Positions 1-6,399 of a stretch of 28,493 nt of DNA are shown in pieces. This DNA is from Lachnospiraceae bacterium (GTDB lineage: Bacteria > Bacillota > Clostridia > Lachnospirales > Lachnospiraceae): contig CAAGLJ010000233.1 in NCBI GenBank assembly GCA_900770785.1, forward strand, positions 1 through 28,493. The letters are read 5' to 3'. Both the position numbers and the translations under genes were made by a program. Under the pieces are notes generated by a model. It saw nothing but the letters and a program-made list of their open reading frames with translations. It ran no database searches and was not told the origin of the DNA. The stretch's first letter is position 1; every line of letters starts with the position of its first letter.

Positions 1-1
1 C

Positions 2-97
2 GACTACTCCAGCTTCTACAGAGCCTTTAAAAAGGAATACGGAATGTCCCCCAGAGAGTATCGGGAGAGGAACCGTTCTTCTCTGTTTTCCCAATAA
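2..97 (+). CDS. AraC-family transcriptional regulator, C-terminal end only (partial)
   Basis: An open frame enters from the left edge and stops at TAA 95-97, giving 31 residues. They include YRAFKKEYGMSPREYR, the typical end of the second helix-turn-helix of an AraC/XylS DNA-binding domain (F-x-R-x-F-K-x-x-x-G-x-(S/T)-P-x-x-Y-R). The effector-binding part is outside the window, so neither ligand nor targets can be named. No intrinsic terminator follows the stop. The family assignment is firm despite the short piece; everything else is unknown. Confidence 0.8.
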   Translation, partial: DYSSFYRAFKKEYGMSPREYRERNRSSLFSQ

Positions 98-131
98 CTG
101 ACATGAAAAGGTTTGTTATATGCCTTGATTA

Positions 132-193
132 TTATGGGACACACCTTGTCCCATAAAGGAACTTATCAGGATTGCTCACTTTGTGTCCTATAA
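132..193. promoter_or_regulatory. Inverted repeat plus third half-site upstream of the XRE regulator (candidate operator)
   Basis: Arms TTATGGGACA (132-141) and TGTCCCATAA (147-156) are perfectly complementary around a 5-base spacer. A further copy of the right arm, TGTCCTATAA with one mismatch, lies at 184-193, 37 bases downstream. There is no T-run after the palindrome, so it is not an intrinsic terminator. Position and symmetry fit a DNA operator for the dimeric regulator encoded 55 bases further on (autoregulation is inferred). I found no well-spaced -35/-10 pair in this stretch. Confidence 0.5.
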
Positions 194-247
194 ATACAGA
201 ACGACAGGCGATATACTATGTGCATAAGGAGGTCAGAAAAGGAAACC

Positions 248-724
248 ATGAATCAATTAAAGACAGGGAATTTTATTAAAGAACTTCGCAAAGAAAGAGG
301 GTTTACCCAAGAACAGTTGGCGGAACAATTTGGAGTGTCCCGCAGAAGTGTTTCAAGATGGGAAACAGGAAATAATTTGCCGGATTTGGATATTCTTATT
401 GAAATGTCTGATTATTTTGAGGTTGATCTGCGTGAATTATTAGACGGAGAAAGGAATGTTGTGAAAATGGATAAAGCATTGGAAGAAACCGTATTAAAGG
501 TTGCTGATTACAGCAATGAGGAAAAAAGAAAATTAACAAAGCGTATGCACTGGTTGTTTATAGCAGGTTTTGTTGCAGGAGTTATTTATATGGTGCTATT
601 GTTTACCGATAATGCAGATAGCTTTGTGGGTGGCCTATGCCACGGGGTCACATTTGGGATGATGATTATCGGTGTCCTCATGACCAGCAGTTATGCCACT
701 AAAATACAGGCTTTTAAGAGATGA
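248..724 (+). CDS. XRE-family helix-turn-helix regulator with two membrane segments
   Basis: 158 residues from ATG 248. The frame is open back to 218, but homology to XRE proteins begins at MNQLKTGNFIKELRKERG. AAGGAGG at 226-232 and AAAAGG just before the ATG are both possible ribosome sites. Residues about 7-62 form a Cro/C1-type DNA-binding domain (GFTQEQLAEQFGVSRRSVSRWETG). A charged linker follows, then two hydrophobic segments at about 100-118 and 128-148, with a short basic tail. Such membrane-tethered XRE proteins are common in Firmicutes as small sensors of unknown signal. It probably binds the palindrome at 132-156. It ends 6 bases from the convergent toxin gene and is AT-rich like that locus, but a functional link to the toxin is not shown. 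Confidence 0.85.
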   Translation: MNQLKTGNFIKELRKERGFTQEQLAEQFGVSRRSVSRWETGNNLPDLDILIEMSDYFEVDLRELLDGERNVVKMDKALEETVLKVADYSNEEKRKLTKRMHWLFIAGFVAGVIYMVLLFTDNADSFVGGLCHGVTFGMMIIGVLMTSSYATKIQAFKR

Positions 725-730
725 TGGGTT

Positions 731-1219
731 CTATCCCAGTGAAAGCTGCTGCTCAAGACTATGATATATGCTGAATACGTCAGGAAAAATCACTTTTATT
801 CCCCTCTTTGCCATAGCTAAAACATCCTTTGCATTTTTGATTACATCTGCAGCCACACGATCATCAATTCTAATCGGCTGATTATTCTTATCTATGTAGG
901 GTGTAAGATATTTAGCTGTAGCCGGACACATATTCTGAATCAAAAATGCAGTGTTTCTTCCCAGCACCATCCCAAAACGAATAGTGTTGCAATGTCCGTA
1001 TTTTTTGATTTTATCCTGTTCAATTCTCTTAAATTTCTCATACTGGGATGAAATAGGAACAATCCAGTAAATAGCAGGAATTTTAGTATCAGGAAAAGCA
1101 AAGAAGCAAGGACGCCTGTGGAGATGGCCATCGATCATATCCTTGTTTTTCATCAGCCTGTCATCGGGAAAATCCAGATAATACTGGTCTGACAGAAAAT
1201 AAAACTGTGCATCGGGCAT
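731..1219 (-). CDS. Type III toxin-antitoxin system endoribonuclease toxin (CptN/ToxN-like)
   Basis: 162 residues from ATG 1219, chosen because AGGAGG (complement of 1226-1231) lies 6 bases upstream; the frame continues further up but would run into the attenuator hairpin. The protein has the ToxN/AbiQ-superfamily pattern: an N-terminal FYFLSDQYYLDF strand-helix, then YWIVPISSQYEKF (residues 51-63). The Ser57/Ser58 and Lys62 there match the catalytic S-x-K region of ToxN (PLTSPKKW). A basic middle and helical C-terminus (RVAADVIKNAKDVLAMAKRG) follow. From memory it is nearest the CptN subfamily described in Eubacterium rectale. Family members are sequence-specific RNases that cleave A-rich sites and are held inactive by repeated pseudoknot RNAs. 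Here the two RNA repeats, a consensus promoter and an attenuator lie directly upstream, the classic layout. Subfamily choice (CptN versus TenpN/ToxN) is less certain than the superfamily. Confidence 0.85.
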   Translation of the reverse strand: MPDAQFYFLSDQYYLDFPDDRLMKNKDMIDGHLHRRPCFFAFPDTKIPAIYWIVPISSQYEKFKRIEQDKIKKYGHCNTIRFGMVLGRNTAFLIQNMCPATAKYLTPYIDKNNQPIRIDDRVAADVIKNAKDVLAMAKRGIKVIFPDVFSIYHSLEQQLSLG

Positions 1220-1241
1220 GGTATACCTCCTATTCAAACAA

Positions 1242-1271
1242 GGGGGAAATCGGTTAATGCCGATTTCCCCC
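1242..1271 (-). terminator. Attenuator hairpin between antitoxin repeats and toxin
   Basis: A perfect 12-bp stem (1242-1253 with 1260-1271) encloses a 6-base loop. In the minus-strand transcript it is followed by a moderately U-rich stretch (UUGUUUGAAU), so termination should be partial. In known type III systems a leaky terminator at this place sets the ratio of antitoxin RNA to toxin mRNA. The toxin ribosome site begins 10 bases beyond the stem. Confidence 0.85.
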
Positions 1272-1279
1272 AAACATTT

Positions 1280-1375
1280 TGATCCCGAACATTTGTAAGC
1301 CGCATATCGGGGAGCGGGTACTATTTGCAGTCCTGACCATTTATAAGCCGCATATCAGGAAGCGAACACTATTTT
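1280..1375 (-). ncRNA. Type III antitoxin RNA: two tandem 48-nt repeats
   Basis: In the minus-strand transcript unit A is 1375-1328 and unit B is 1327-1280, each 48 nt and identical at 36 of 48 positions. The core GATATGCGGCTTA is shared, and each unit opens with an AAAT motif; a third AAAT follows unit B just before the hairpin. Each unit can form a short helix: unit A pairs CCTGA with TCAGG, unit B pairs CCCGA with TCGGG. The one change in this helix (U-A to C-G) is compensatory, which supports real RNA structure. In this family the toxin cuts the precursor at repeat boundaries into single pseudoknots that then inhibit it; the AAAT motifs are the candidate cut sites. Confidence 0.85.
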
Positions 1376-1400
1376 GAGGGCATCTCTACCCTGTGATATT

Positions 1401-1429
1401 ATTATATGAAGATATAGCAATTGTGTCAA
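1401..1429 (-). promoter_or_regulatory. Consensus sigma-A promoter of the antitoxin-toxin locus
   Basis: On the minus strand TTGACA (complement of 1424-1429) and TATAAT (complement of 1401-1406) are separated by exactly 17 bases. Transcription should start near 1394, about 20 bases before the first antitoxin repeat. A perfect-consensus promoter fits the need for abundant antitoxin RNA. It lies 60 bases beyond the pyruvate carboxylase stop. Confidence 0.9.
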
Positions 1430-1488
1430 TAAATTTCTGATGTGATGCATTGCTAATGATGTCATAAACCGCGGGGCACCTTCGCCTG

Positions 1489-4400
1489 TTATACCGGTTC
1501 TACGACCACCAAAAGTTCTCCTGATTTTACAGACTGTCCGGGATTAATCAAAACCTCTTTAACCTTTCCGGCAACAGGAGCAACTACGCTGGTTTCCATC
1601 TTCATGGCTTCAATAACCGCCAGAACCTGGTTCACCTCTACCACATCTCCTACTTTTACATTTACCTTGCTTACGGAGCCGGGAATGGAGGTACCTACCT
1701 CTCCTTCTACATCAGGATCCGCCATACGAGCGAAAACAACGGTTCCGCTTAAGGACTTATCCAGTACCTTTACATCTCGGCGAATACCATTCAATTCAAA
1801 GCTTACGGTACGCATACCTTCTTCATCCGCTTCACCCTTGCCAAGATACTTGATTACCAGGGTCTTACCGTCCTCAATGTTCACCTTATTGGTTTCTCCC
1901 ACAGCCAGACCATGGAAGAATACATGGCTGCCCAGACGCACGATATAGCCGTACTCTTCTCTCTTCCTGAAGTAGTCCTCCACTACCTTCGGATATAAGA
2001 TATAGCTTAAAACATCTCTCTGAGTAGGCTCTTCCACAAACTTCTTCAGATGATCCCTTGCCGCATCAAAATCAGCAGGAGGAAGCAGTTCACCGGGACG
2101 GCAGGTAATAGGCTCTTTGCCCTTCAAAACCACTTTCTGCAAATCCTCCGGGAAGCCCCACGCAGGCTGACCCATCATTCCTTCAAAGTAGCTTACTACG
2201 GAGTCAGGGAAGGCCAGCGTAGCTCCCTTTTCTACGATATTTTCAGGGGTAAGGTCATTCTGCACCATGAAAATAGCCATATCTCCAACCATCTTGGAGG
2301 AAGGAGTGACCTTAACAATGTCACCCAGCATCTGGTTTACGGTACAAAACATTTCCCGTACCTCATCGAAACGATGTCCCAGACCAAGGCTTTCCACCTG
2401 AGGACGAAGGTTGGAATACTGTCCTCCGGGAATTTCATAACGGTAAATATCGGTAAGCGGTGCTTTCAGGTCGGACTCAAATACCACATAGCGCTTACGC
2501 ACATCCTCCCAGTACTCGCTTAACCGTTCCAGCTTGGTAATTTCAAAGCCGGGATCCCTTTCGGTTCCTGCCAGCGAAGTCTGAAGAGAATTAATGGAGG
2601 GCTGGCTGGTAAGGGAGGACATACTGGAAATTGCACAGTCCACAATATCTACTCCTGCTTCTGCCGCCATCAGGTAGGTAGCTACTGCATTTCCGCTGGT
2701 GTCATGAGTATGCAGGTGGATAGGACAGCCCACCTCCTCCTTCAGAGCCTTAACCAGCTTACGCGCTGCATAGGGCTTCAACAGACCGGACATATCCTTG
2801 ATGGCAATGGTGTTTGCACCACGTTTTTCCAGCTCTTTTGCCATATTTACATAATAGTTCAGTGTATATTTATCTCTCTTCGGATCCAGAATATCTCCGG
2901 TATAGCACATAGCTGCTTCTGCCAGCTTACCGCAGTTTCTTACCTCATCCAGAGCAATCTCCATACCAGGAATCCAGTTTAAGGAGTCGAATACACGGAA
3001 GATATCAATACCGCCCTTTGCCGCTTCTTTTACGAATTCTCTGATTACGTTGTCTGGATAATTGGAATAACCTACCGCATTGGCTCCTCTTAAGAGCATC
3101 TGGAAAGGAATGTTGGGAATATTTCTTCTCAGCCAGTCCAGTCTCTCCCAGGGATCTTCATGGAGGAAACGATAAGCTACGTCAAAGGTTGCACCTCCCC
3201 ACATTTCCAAAGAGAAGCAGGGATGCAGAATCTGTGCCATGGCCTCACTGCCCTTAACCATGTCTCTGGTACGAACTCGGGTAGCCAGAAGGGACTGATG
3301 GGCATCACGCATGGTGGTATCCGTAATAAACAGCTTTTTCTCATTCAGAATATGCTTTGCTACTGCCTCAGGCCCTTTTTCATCCAAAAGCTGCTTTAAG
3401 CCAGGAGTCGGAGGTGCATCCTCAAGGGGTACGAATCTGGGGGTATCGTACATCTTTGCACCCGCCGTAGGATCGTTGACAACGATATTACCGATGTATT
3501 TTAAAATCTTATTTGCTCTGTCCTTGGAATCATCCAACTGGAACAAATCAGGTGTTTCATCAATAAATTTGGTATGGCAGCGGCCCTCTAAAAAGACAGG
3601 GTTCTGCAAAATTTTGCCCAGGAAGGCAATATTGGTCTTTACCCCACGCACGCGCATTTCTGTCAAAGATCTGCGGGCCTTACGAACCACTCCCTGGAAG
3701 GTGGAGTCGTAGGTGGTGATTTTTACCAAAAGACTGTCATAGTAAGGAGAAATCACTGCTCCGGTGTATATGTTACCACCGTCCAGACGGACACCGTTAC
3801 CGCCGCCACTTCGATAAGCCGTAATCTTACCGGTATCCGGTGCAAAGTTGTTTTCCGGATCCTCTGTGGTTACACGGCACTGCAGGGCAAAGCCTCTGGT
3901 CTTTACATCCTCCTGGCAGGTCACGCCGATAACGGGATGGCTTAAGGGTTCACCAGCCGCCACCAGAATCTGGGCTCTTACTAAATCAATGCCGGTTACT
4001 ACCTCGGTTACGGTATGCTCTACCTGGATACGGGGATTCATCTCGATAAAGTAATGGTTCATATCCTTATCCACAAGGAATTCTACCGTACCTACACTGG
4101 TATAACCAACTTCTCTTGCAATCTTAACGGCTTCGTTTCTGATTTTTTCCAATACTTCCTCAGGAAGAGAAAATGCCGGTGTATATTCAATTACCTTCTG
4201 ATAACGTCTCTGCAAAGAGCAGTCGCGTTCATATAAATGTACAATATTGCCATATTCGTCTGCCAGAATCTGCACTTCGATGTGCTTAGGCTCCACCAGG
4301 AATTTTTCCATAAAAATGGCATCGTTGCCAAAGGACTTTCTGGCTTCTTCACTTACCAGTTCAAAGGCCTGTGCTACTTCCGCATCGTTATAGCAGGCTC

Positions 4401-4917
4401 TCATGCCTCGTCCGCCGCCGCCTGCTGCCGCCTTTAAAATAACGGGATAGCCATAGCTGTTGGCTCTTGCAACTGCATCCTCTGCACTCTTCAAAGGATC
4501 GGTACTTCCGGGAATGGTGGGAACGTTGCAGCGGTCTGCCAGTTCCTTCGCACTTAATTTATCTCCCATTTTTCCTAATACATCGGAGGAGGGTCCGATA
4601 AAGATGATTCCTTCTCTCTCACAGGCTCTTGCAAAATCCGCGTTCTCAGATAAAAATCCATAGCCCGGATGGATTGCGTCCACTCCGCGTTTCTTAGCCA
4701 TAGCAACAATCTCATCAATAGCCAGATAAGCCCCCAGAGGAGAAAGAGTCTCTCCAATCAGATAGGACTCGTCCGCTTTGGTACGGAACCCGCTTAAGAT
4801 ATCTTCCTTAGAATAGATTGCCACCGTATTGATATCCAGATCATGGCATGCTCTCAAGATTCGGACAGCAATTTCCCCCCGGTTGGCAACCAGCACTTTT
4901 TTAATCTCTCTTTTCAT
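1489..4917 (-). CDS. pyc: Pyruvate carboxylase (biotin-dependent, single chain)
   Basis: 1142 residues from ATG 4917, chosen because GGAGG lies 5 bases upstream; the frame also has ATGs at 4941 and 4929 with poorer sites. It carboxylates pyruvate to oxaloacetate using ATP and bicarbonate, refilling the C4 pool in the cytoplasm. Order of domains: biotin carboxylase (VLVANRGEIAVRI near the start, glycine-rich AAAGGGGRGMR ATP loop, EMNPRIQVEHTVTE), then carboxyltransferase (DTTMRDAHQSLLATRVRT, metal-site HLHTHDTSGN), then a C-terminal biotinyl domain with EAMKM, biotinylated lysine near residue 1106. Length is normal for the family. It is monocistronic with its own promoter. No clear intrinsic terminator follows; the toxin-antitoxin promoter begins 60 bases downstream on the same strand. 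Confidence 0.97.
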   Translation of the reverse strand: MKREIKKVLVANRGEIAVRILRACHDLDINTVAIYSKEDILSGFRTKADESYLIGETLSPLGAYLAIDEIVAMAKKRGVDAIHPGYGFLSENADFARACEREGIIFIGPSSDVLGKMGDKLSAKELADRCNVPTIPGSTDPLKSAEDAVARANSYGYPVILKAAAGGGGRGMRACYNDAEVAQAFELVSEEARKSFGNDAIFMEKFLVEPKHIEVQILADEYGNIVHLYERDCSLQRRYQKVIEYTPAFSLPEEVLEKIRNEAVKIAREVGYTSVGTVEFLVDKDMNHYFIEMNPRIQVEHTVTEVVTGIDLVRAQILVAAGEPLSHPVIGVTCQEDVKTRGFALQCRVTTEDPENNFAPDTGKITAYRSGGGNGVRLDGGNIYTGAVISPYYDSLLVKITTYDSTFQGVVRKARRSLTEMRVRGVKTNIAFLGKILQNPVFLEGRCHTKFIDETPDLFQLDDSKDRANKILKYIGNIVVNDPTAGAKMYDTPRFVPLEDAPPTPGLKQLLDEKGPEAVAKHILNEKKLFITDTTMRDAHQSLLATRVRTRDMVKGSEAMAQILHPCFSLEMWGGATFDVAYRFLHEDPWERLDWLRRNIPNIPFQMLLRGANAVGYSNYPDNVIREFVKEAAKGGIDIFRVFDSLNWIPGMEIALDEVRNCGKLAEAAMCYTGDILDPKRDKYTLNYYVNMAKELEKRGANTIAIKDMSGLLKPYAARKLVKALKEEVGCPIHLHTHDTSGNAVATYLMAAEAGVDIVDCAISSMSSLTSQPSINSLQTSLAGTERDPGFEITKLERLSEYWEDVRKRYVVFESDLKAPLTDIYRYEIPGGQYSNLRPQVESLGLGHRFDEVREMFCTVNQMLGDIVKVTPSSKMVGDMAIFMVQNDLTPENIVEKGATLAFPDSVVSYFEGMMGQPAWGFPEDLQKVVLKGKEPITCRPGELLPPADFDAARDHLKKFVEEPTQRDVLSYILYPKVVEDYFRKREEYGYIVRLGSHVFFHGLAVGETNKVNIEDGKTLVIKYLGKGEADEEGMRTVSFELNGIRRDVKVLDKSLSGTVVFARMADPDVEGEVGTSIPGSVSKVNVKVGDVVEVNQVLAVIEAMKMETSVVAPVAGKVKEVLINPGQSVKSGELLVVVEPV

Positions 4918-5020
4918 TTCATCCTCCATTTTGATTTTCATTACCTTCTTTTGTAACCCTGTTGCTTACTATCTTCTCAGAATATATTACCTGGTCAGTA
5001 ATCTATTCTAATTATGACTA

Positions 5021-5049
5021 ATTATATCCAAATAATAACGAATTTGCAA
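5021..5049 (-). promoter_or_regulatory. Promoter of pyc
   Basis: On the minus strand TTGCAA (5044-5049) and TATAAT (complement of 5021-5026) are 17 bases apart, with transcription expected from about 5014 and a ~97-base leader. The leader holds a small inverted repeat, ATTAC/GTAAT around a 7-base loop. No convincing BirA operator was seen. Confidence 0.75.
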
Positions 5050-5123
5050 TTCCCACCGCTACGGAATAATTCACAAAAATCAACATGAAAAATTCACAAA
5101 TCCTATAATTCAGAAGCTTTCCT

Positions 5124-5903
5124 CTATGCCTGTTCCAGTACCTCCCGTCCATTCTTTACCAGATCCTGTATTACCTCACCACCCATTAAAAGTCCTGCTA
5201 TAGCCGGTACAAATGCAGTACTTCCCGGTATAGCCCTTCTCTGGGTACATTTACGTTCTGCCCCCGGTGGACAGACGCAGTGGGTTCTGCAGCTTATGGA
5301 CATATCCTCAAGCGGTTTCATGGGCTGTTCCTCTGAGTACACCACCTTCAGCTTCTTTATTCCCCGTTTTTTCAGTTCTCTCCTCATTACCTTAGCCAGG
5401 GGACATACCTTCGTTTTATACAAATCAGCTACCTTGAACAGACTGCCGTCCAGCTTATTTCCAGCCCCCATACAACTAATGATAGGAACATGATTTTCCC
5501 TCGCCTTCATCACCAGTTCAATCTTTGCCGTCACCGTATCCACGGCATCAATAATATAATCAAATTCTTCAAAAGGAAACTGTTCTGCATTTTCCGGCAG
5601 GAAGAAGCATTTGTAGGTTTTCACTGTAGCCTCCGGATTTATCTCCAGTATCCGCTCCTTCATCACCTCTACCTTATCCTTTCCCACCGTTTTTCTGGTG
5701 GCAATAATCTGGCGGTTTAAATTGGTCAGGCATACCTTATCATCATCGATCAGATCAATGGCCCCCACGCCGCTTCTGACCAGAGCCTCTACAGCATAGC
5801 CTCCCACGCCTCCTACACCAAATACAGCCACCCGGGATTTTTGAAGGATTTTCATCGCCTCCTTACCCAACACTAACTCCGTTCTGGAAAATTGATTCAG
5901 CAT
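5124..5903 (-). CDS. tcdA: tRNA threonylcarbamoyladenosine dehydratase (ThiF/MoeB/HesA family)
   Basis: 259 residues from ATG 5903, preceded by GAGGAG at 7 bases; the upstream codons back to 5942 have no such site. The E1-like fold is shown by MLNQFSRTELVLGKEAMKIL, the nucleotide-binding VFGVGGVGGYAVEALVRSG (about residues 27-45), DDDKVCLTNLNRQI and DYIIDAVDTVTAK. TcdA (CsdL) proteins use ATP to cyclise t6A37 of ANN-decoding tRNAs to ct6A. The C-terminal RTHCVCPPGAERKC cysteine cluster and the lack of a ThiS/MoaD partner nearby favour TcdA over ThiF or MoeB. It is a single gene with its own promoter, divergent from a tRNA gene. Confidence 0.88.
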   Translation of the reverse strand: MLNQFSRTELVLGKEAMKILQKSRVAVFGVGGVGGYAVEALVRSGVGAIDLIDDDKVCLTNLNRQIIATRKTVGKDKVEVMKERILEINPEATVKTYKCFFLPENAEQFPFEEFDYIIDAVDTVTAKIELVMKARENHVPIISCMGAGNKLDGSLFKVADLYKTKVCPLAKVMRRELKKRGIKKLKVVYSEEQPMKPLEDMSISCRTHCVCPPGAERKCTQRRAIPGSTAFVPAIAGLLMGGEVIQDLVKNGREVLEQA

Positions 5904-5964
5904 TTCTCTACTCCTCGTTTTTCTATCCTTATCCCTTATCATCCTTTGTCAATCCGGTATCAGA

Positions 5965-5988
5965 GGGGGCAAAATACCTTTTGCCCCC
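5965..5988 (-). promoter_or_regulatory. Hairpin in the tcdA 5' leader
   Basis: A perfect 10-bp stem (5965-5974 with 5979-5988) closes a 4-base loop. With transcription starting near 6002, it forms at the head of the tcdA leader, about 60 bases before the start codon. Neither strand has a T-run beside it, so it is not a standard terminator. It may protect the 5' end of the mRNA or be a protein site; nothing in the sequence decides. Confidence 0.5.
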
Positions 5989-6008
5989 AGCATCACCAAC
6001 ATGGCGTT

Positions 6009-6037
6009 AGTATAACTGGTAATCTGCCGGATGTCTA
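6009..6037 (-). promoter_or_regulatory. Promoter of tcdA
   Basis: TAGACA (complement of 6032-6037) and TATACT (complement of 6009-6014) are 17 bases apart on the minus strand. Predicted start is near 6002, leaving a ~100-base leader. It is back to back with the tRNA promoter at 6069-6097. Confidence 0.65.
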
Positions 6038-6068
6038 TTGAAATTTTTTCTGCAAATTTAAAAAATGA

Positions 6069-6097
6069 GTTGACAAAATAAAGCCCCAATGATAATA
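6069..6097 (+). promoter_or_regulatory. Promoter of the tRNA-Pro gene
   Basis: TTGACA (6069-6074), a 17-base spacer, then TAATAT (6092-6097). Transcription from about 6104 would give a ~75-base 5' leader to be removed by RNase P. Confidence 0.7.
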
Positions 6098-6177
6098 TAT
6101 GATTCGTGGTTTGAGCAAAGCAGATATTCCTGTAATTGCAATGCGATATATCATATTGTTTTATTTATATGTTGTTT

Positions 6178-6250
6178 CGGGATGTGGCTCAGGTGGTAGA
6201 GCGCTACTTTAGGGAAGTAGAGGCCGCAGGTTCAAGTCCTGTCATTCCGA
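6178..6250 (+). tRNA. tRNA-Pro, anticodon AGG
   Basis: A full 73-base cloverleaf. The acceptor CGGGATG pairs with CATTCCG (one G-U). D arm is GCTC/GAGC with loop AGGTGGTA; the anticodon arm is CTACT/AGTAG around loop TTAGGGA (6209-6215). The T arm is GCAGG/CCTGT with loop TTCAAGT. The anticodon 6211-6213 reads AGG, decoding the proline codon CCU, and other CCN codons if A34 is deaminated to inosine. C1-G72 and A73 are proline identity elements and agree with the anticodon. CCA is not encoded. Most bacteria use UGG, GGG or CGG proline anticodons, so A34 is uncommon. Confidence 0.93.
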
Positions 6251-6259
6251 CTAAGAAAT

Positions 6260-6291
6260 AAAAGCCTTCCGAGGATTTCGGAAGGCTTTTT
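6260..6291. terminator. Intrinsic terminator of tRNA-Pro, usable from both sides
   Basis: A 13-bp stem (6260-6272 with 6278-6290) with a 5-base loop ends in a T-run on the plus strand just after the tRNA. On the minus strand it is also followed by TTTTATTTC, so it could end the transcript of the convergent chemotaxis gene too. Confidence 0.9.
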
Positions 6292-6308
6292 ACTATAGAC
6301 CAGGCAGT

Positions 6309-6342
6309 TTCAGGATTTCCATCCTGAATTTATTTTTCTTTT
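6309..6342 (+). terminator. Second intrinsic terminator after tRNA-Pro
   Basis: A perfect 8-bp stem (6309-6316 with 6321-6328) with loop TTCC is followed on the plus strand by a long T-rich run. On the minus strand no T-run follows, so it serves the plus direction as a back-up terminator before the convergent mcp gene. Confidence 0.75.
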
Positions 6343-6399
6343 ATCAAACGATTTCTTATCACTATTTCAATCACCCGTCTATCACCGTATGAATTATGA

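Noticed and set aside
218..247. Extended N-terminus of the XRE regulator from ATG 218
   Set aside because: The extra ten residues precede the conserved start of the fold, and the AAGGAGG would lie within the coding sequence.
1280..1375. Two direct repeats as a minimal CRISPR array
   Set aside because: The units are adjacent with no spacer, are only 75 percent identical, and lie between a promoter and a toxin gene; no cas genes are near. A type III antitoxin explains them better.
1430..1488. Terminator after pyc
   Set aside because: The GC-rich stretch beyond the stop does not form a convincing stem followed by Ts; read-through into the toxin-antitoxin locus cannot be excluded.
2050..2523. 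Long plus-strand open frames inside pyc and the cob genes
   Set aside because: They lie antisense to strongly conserved coding sequence, have no ribosome sites of note and show no recognisable protein features.
5965..5988. Intrinsic terminator between tcdA and the tRNA gene
   Set aside because: No T-run on either strand, and it falls downstream of the predicted tcdA promoter, inside the leader.
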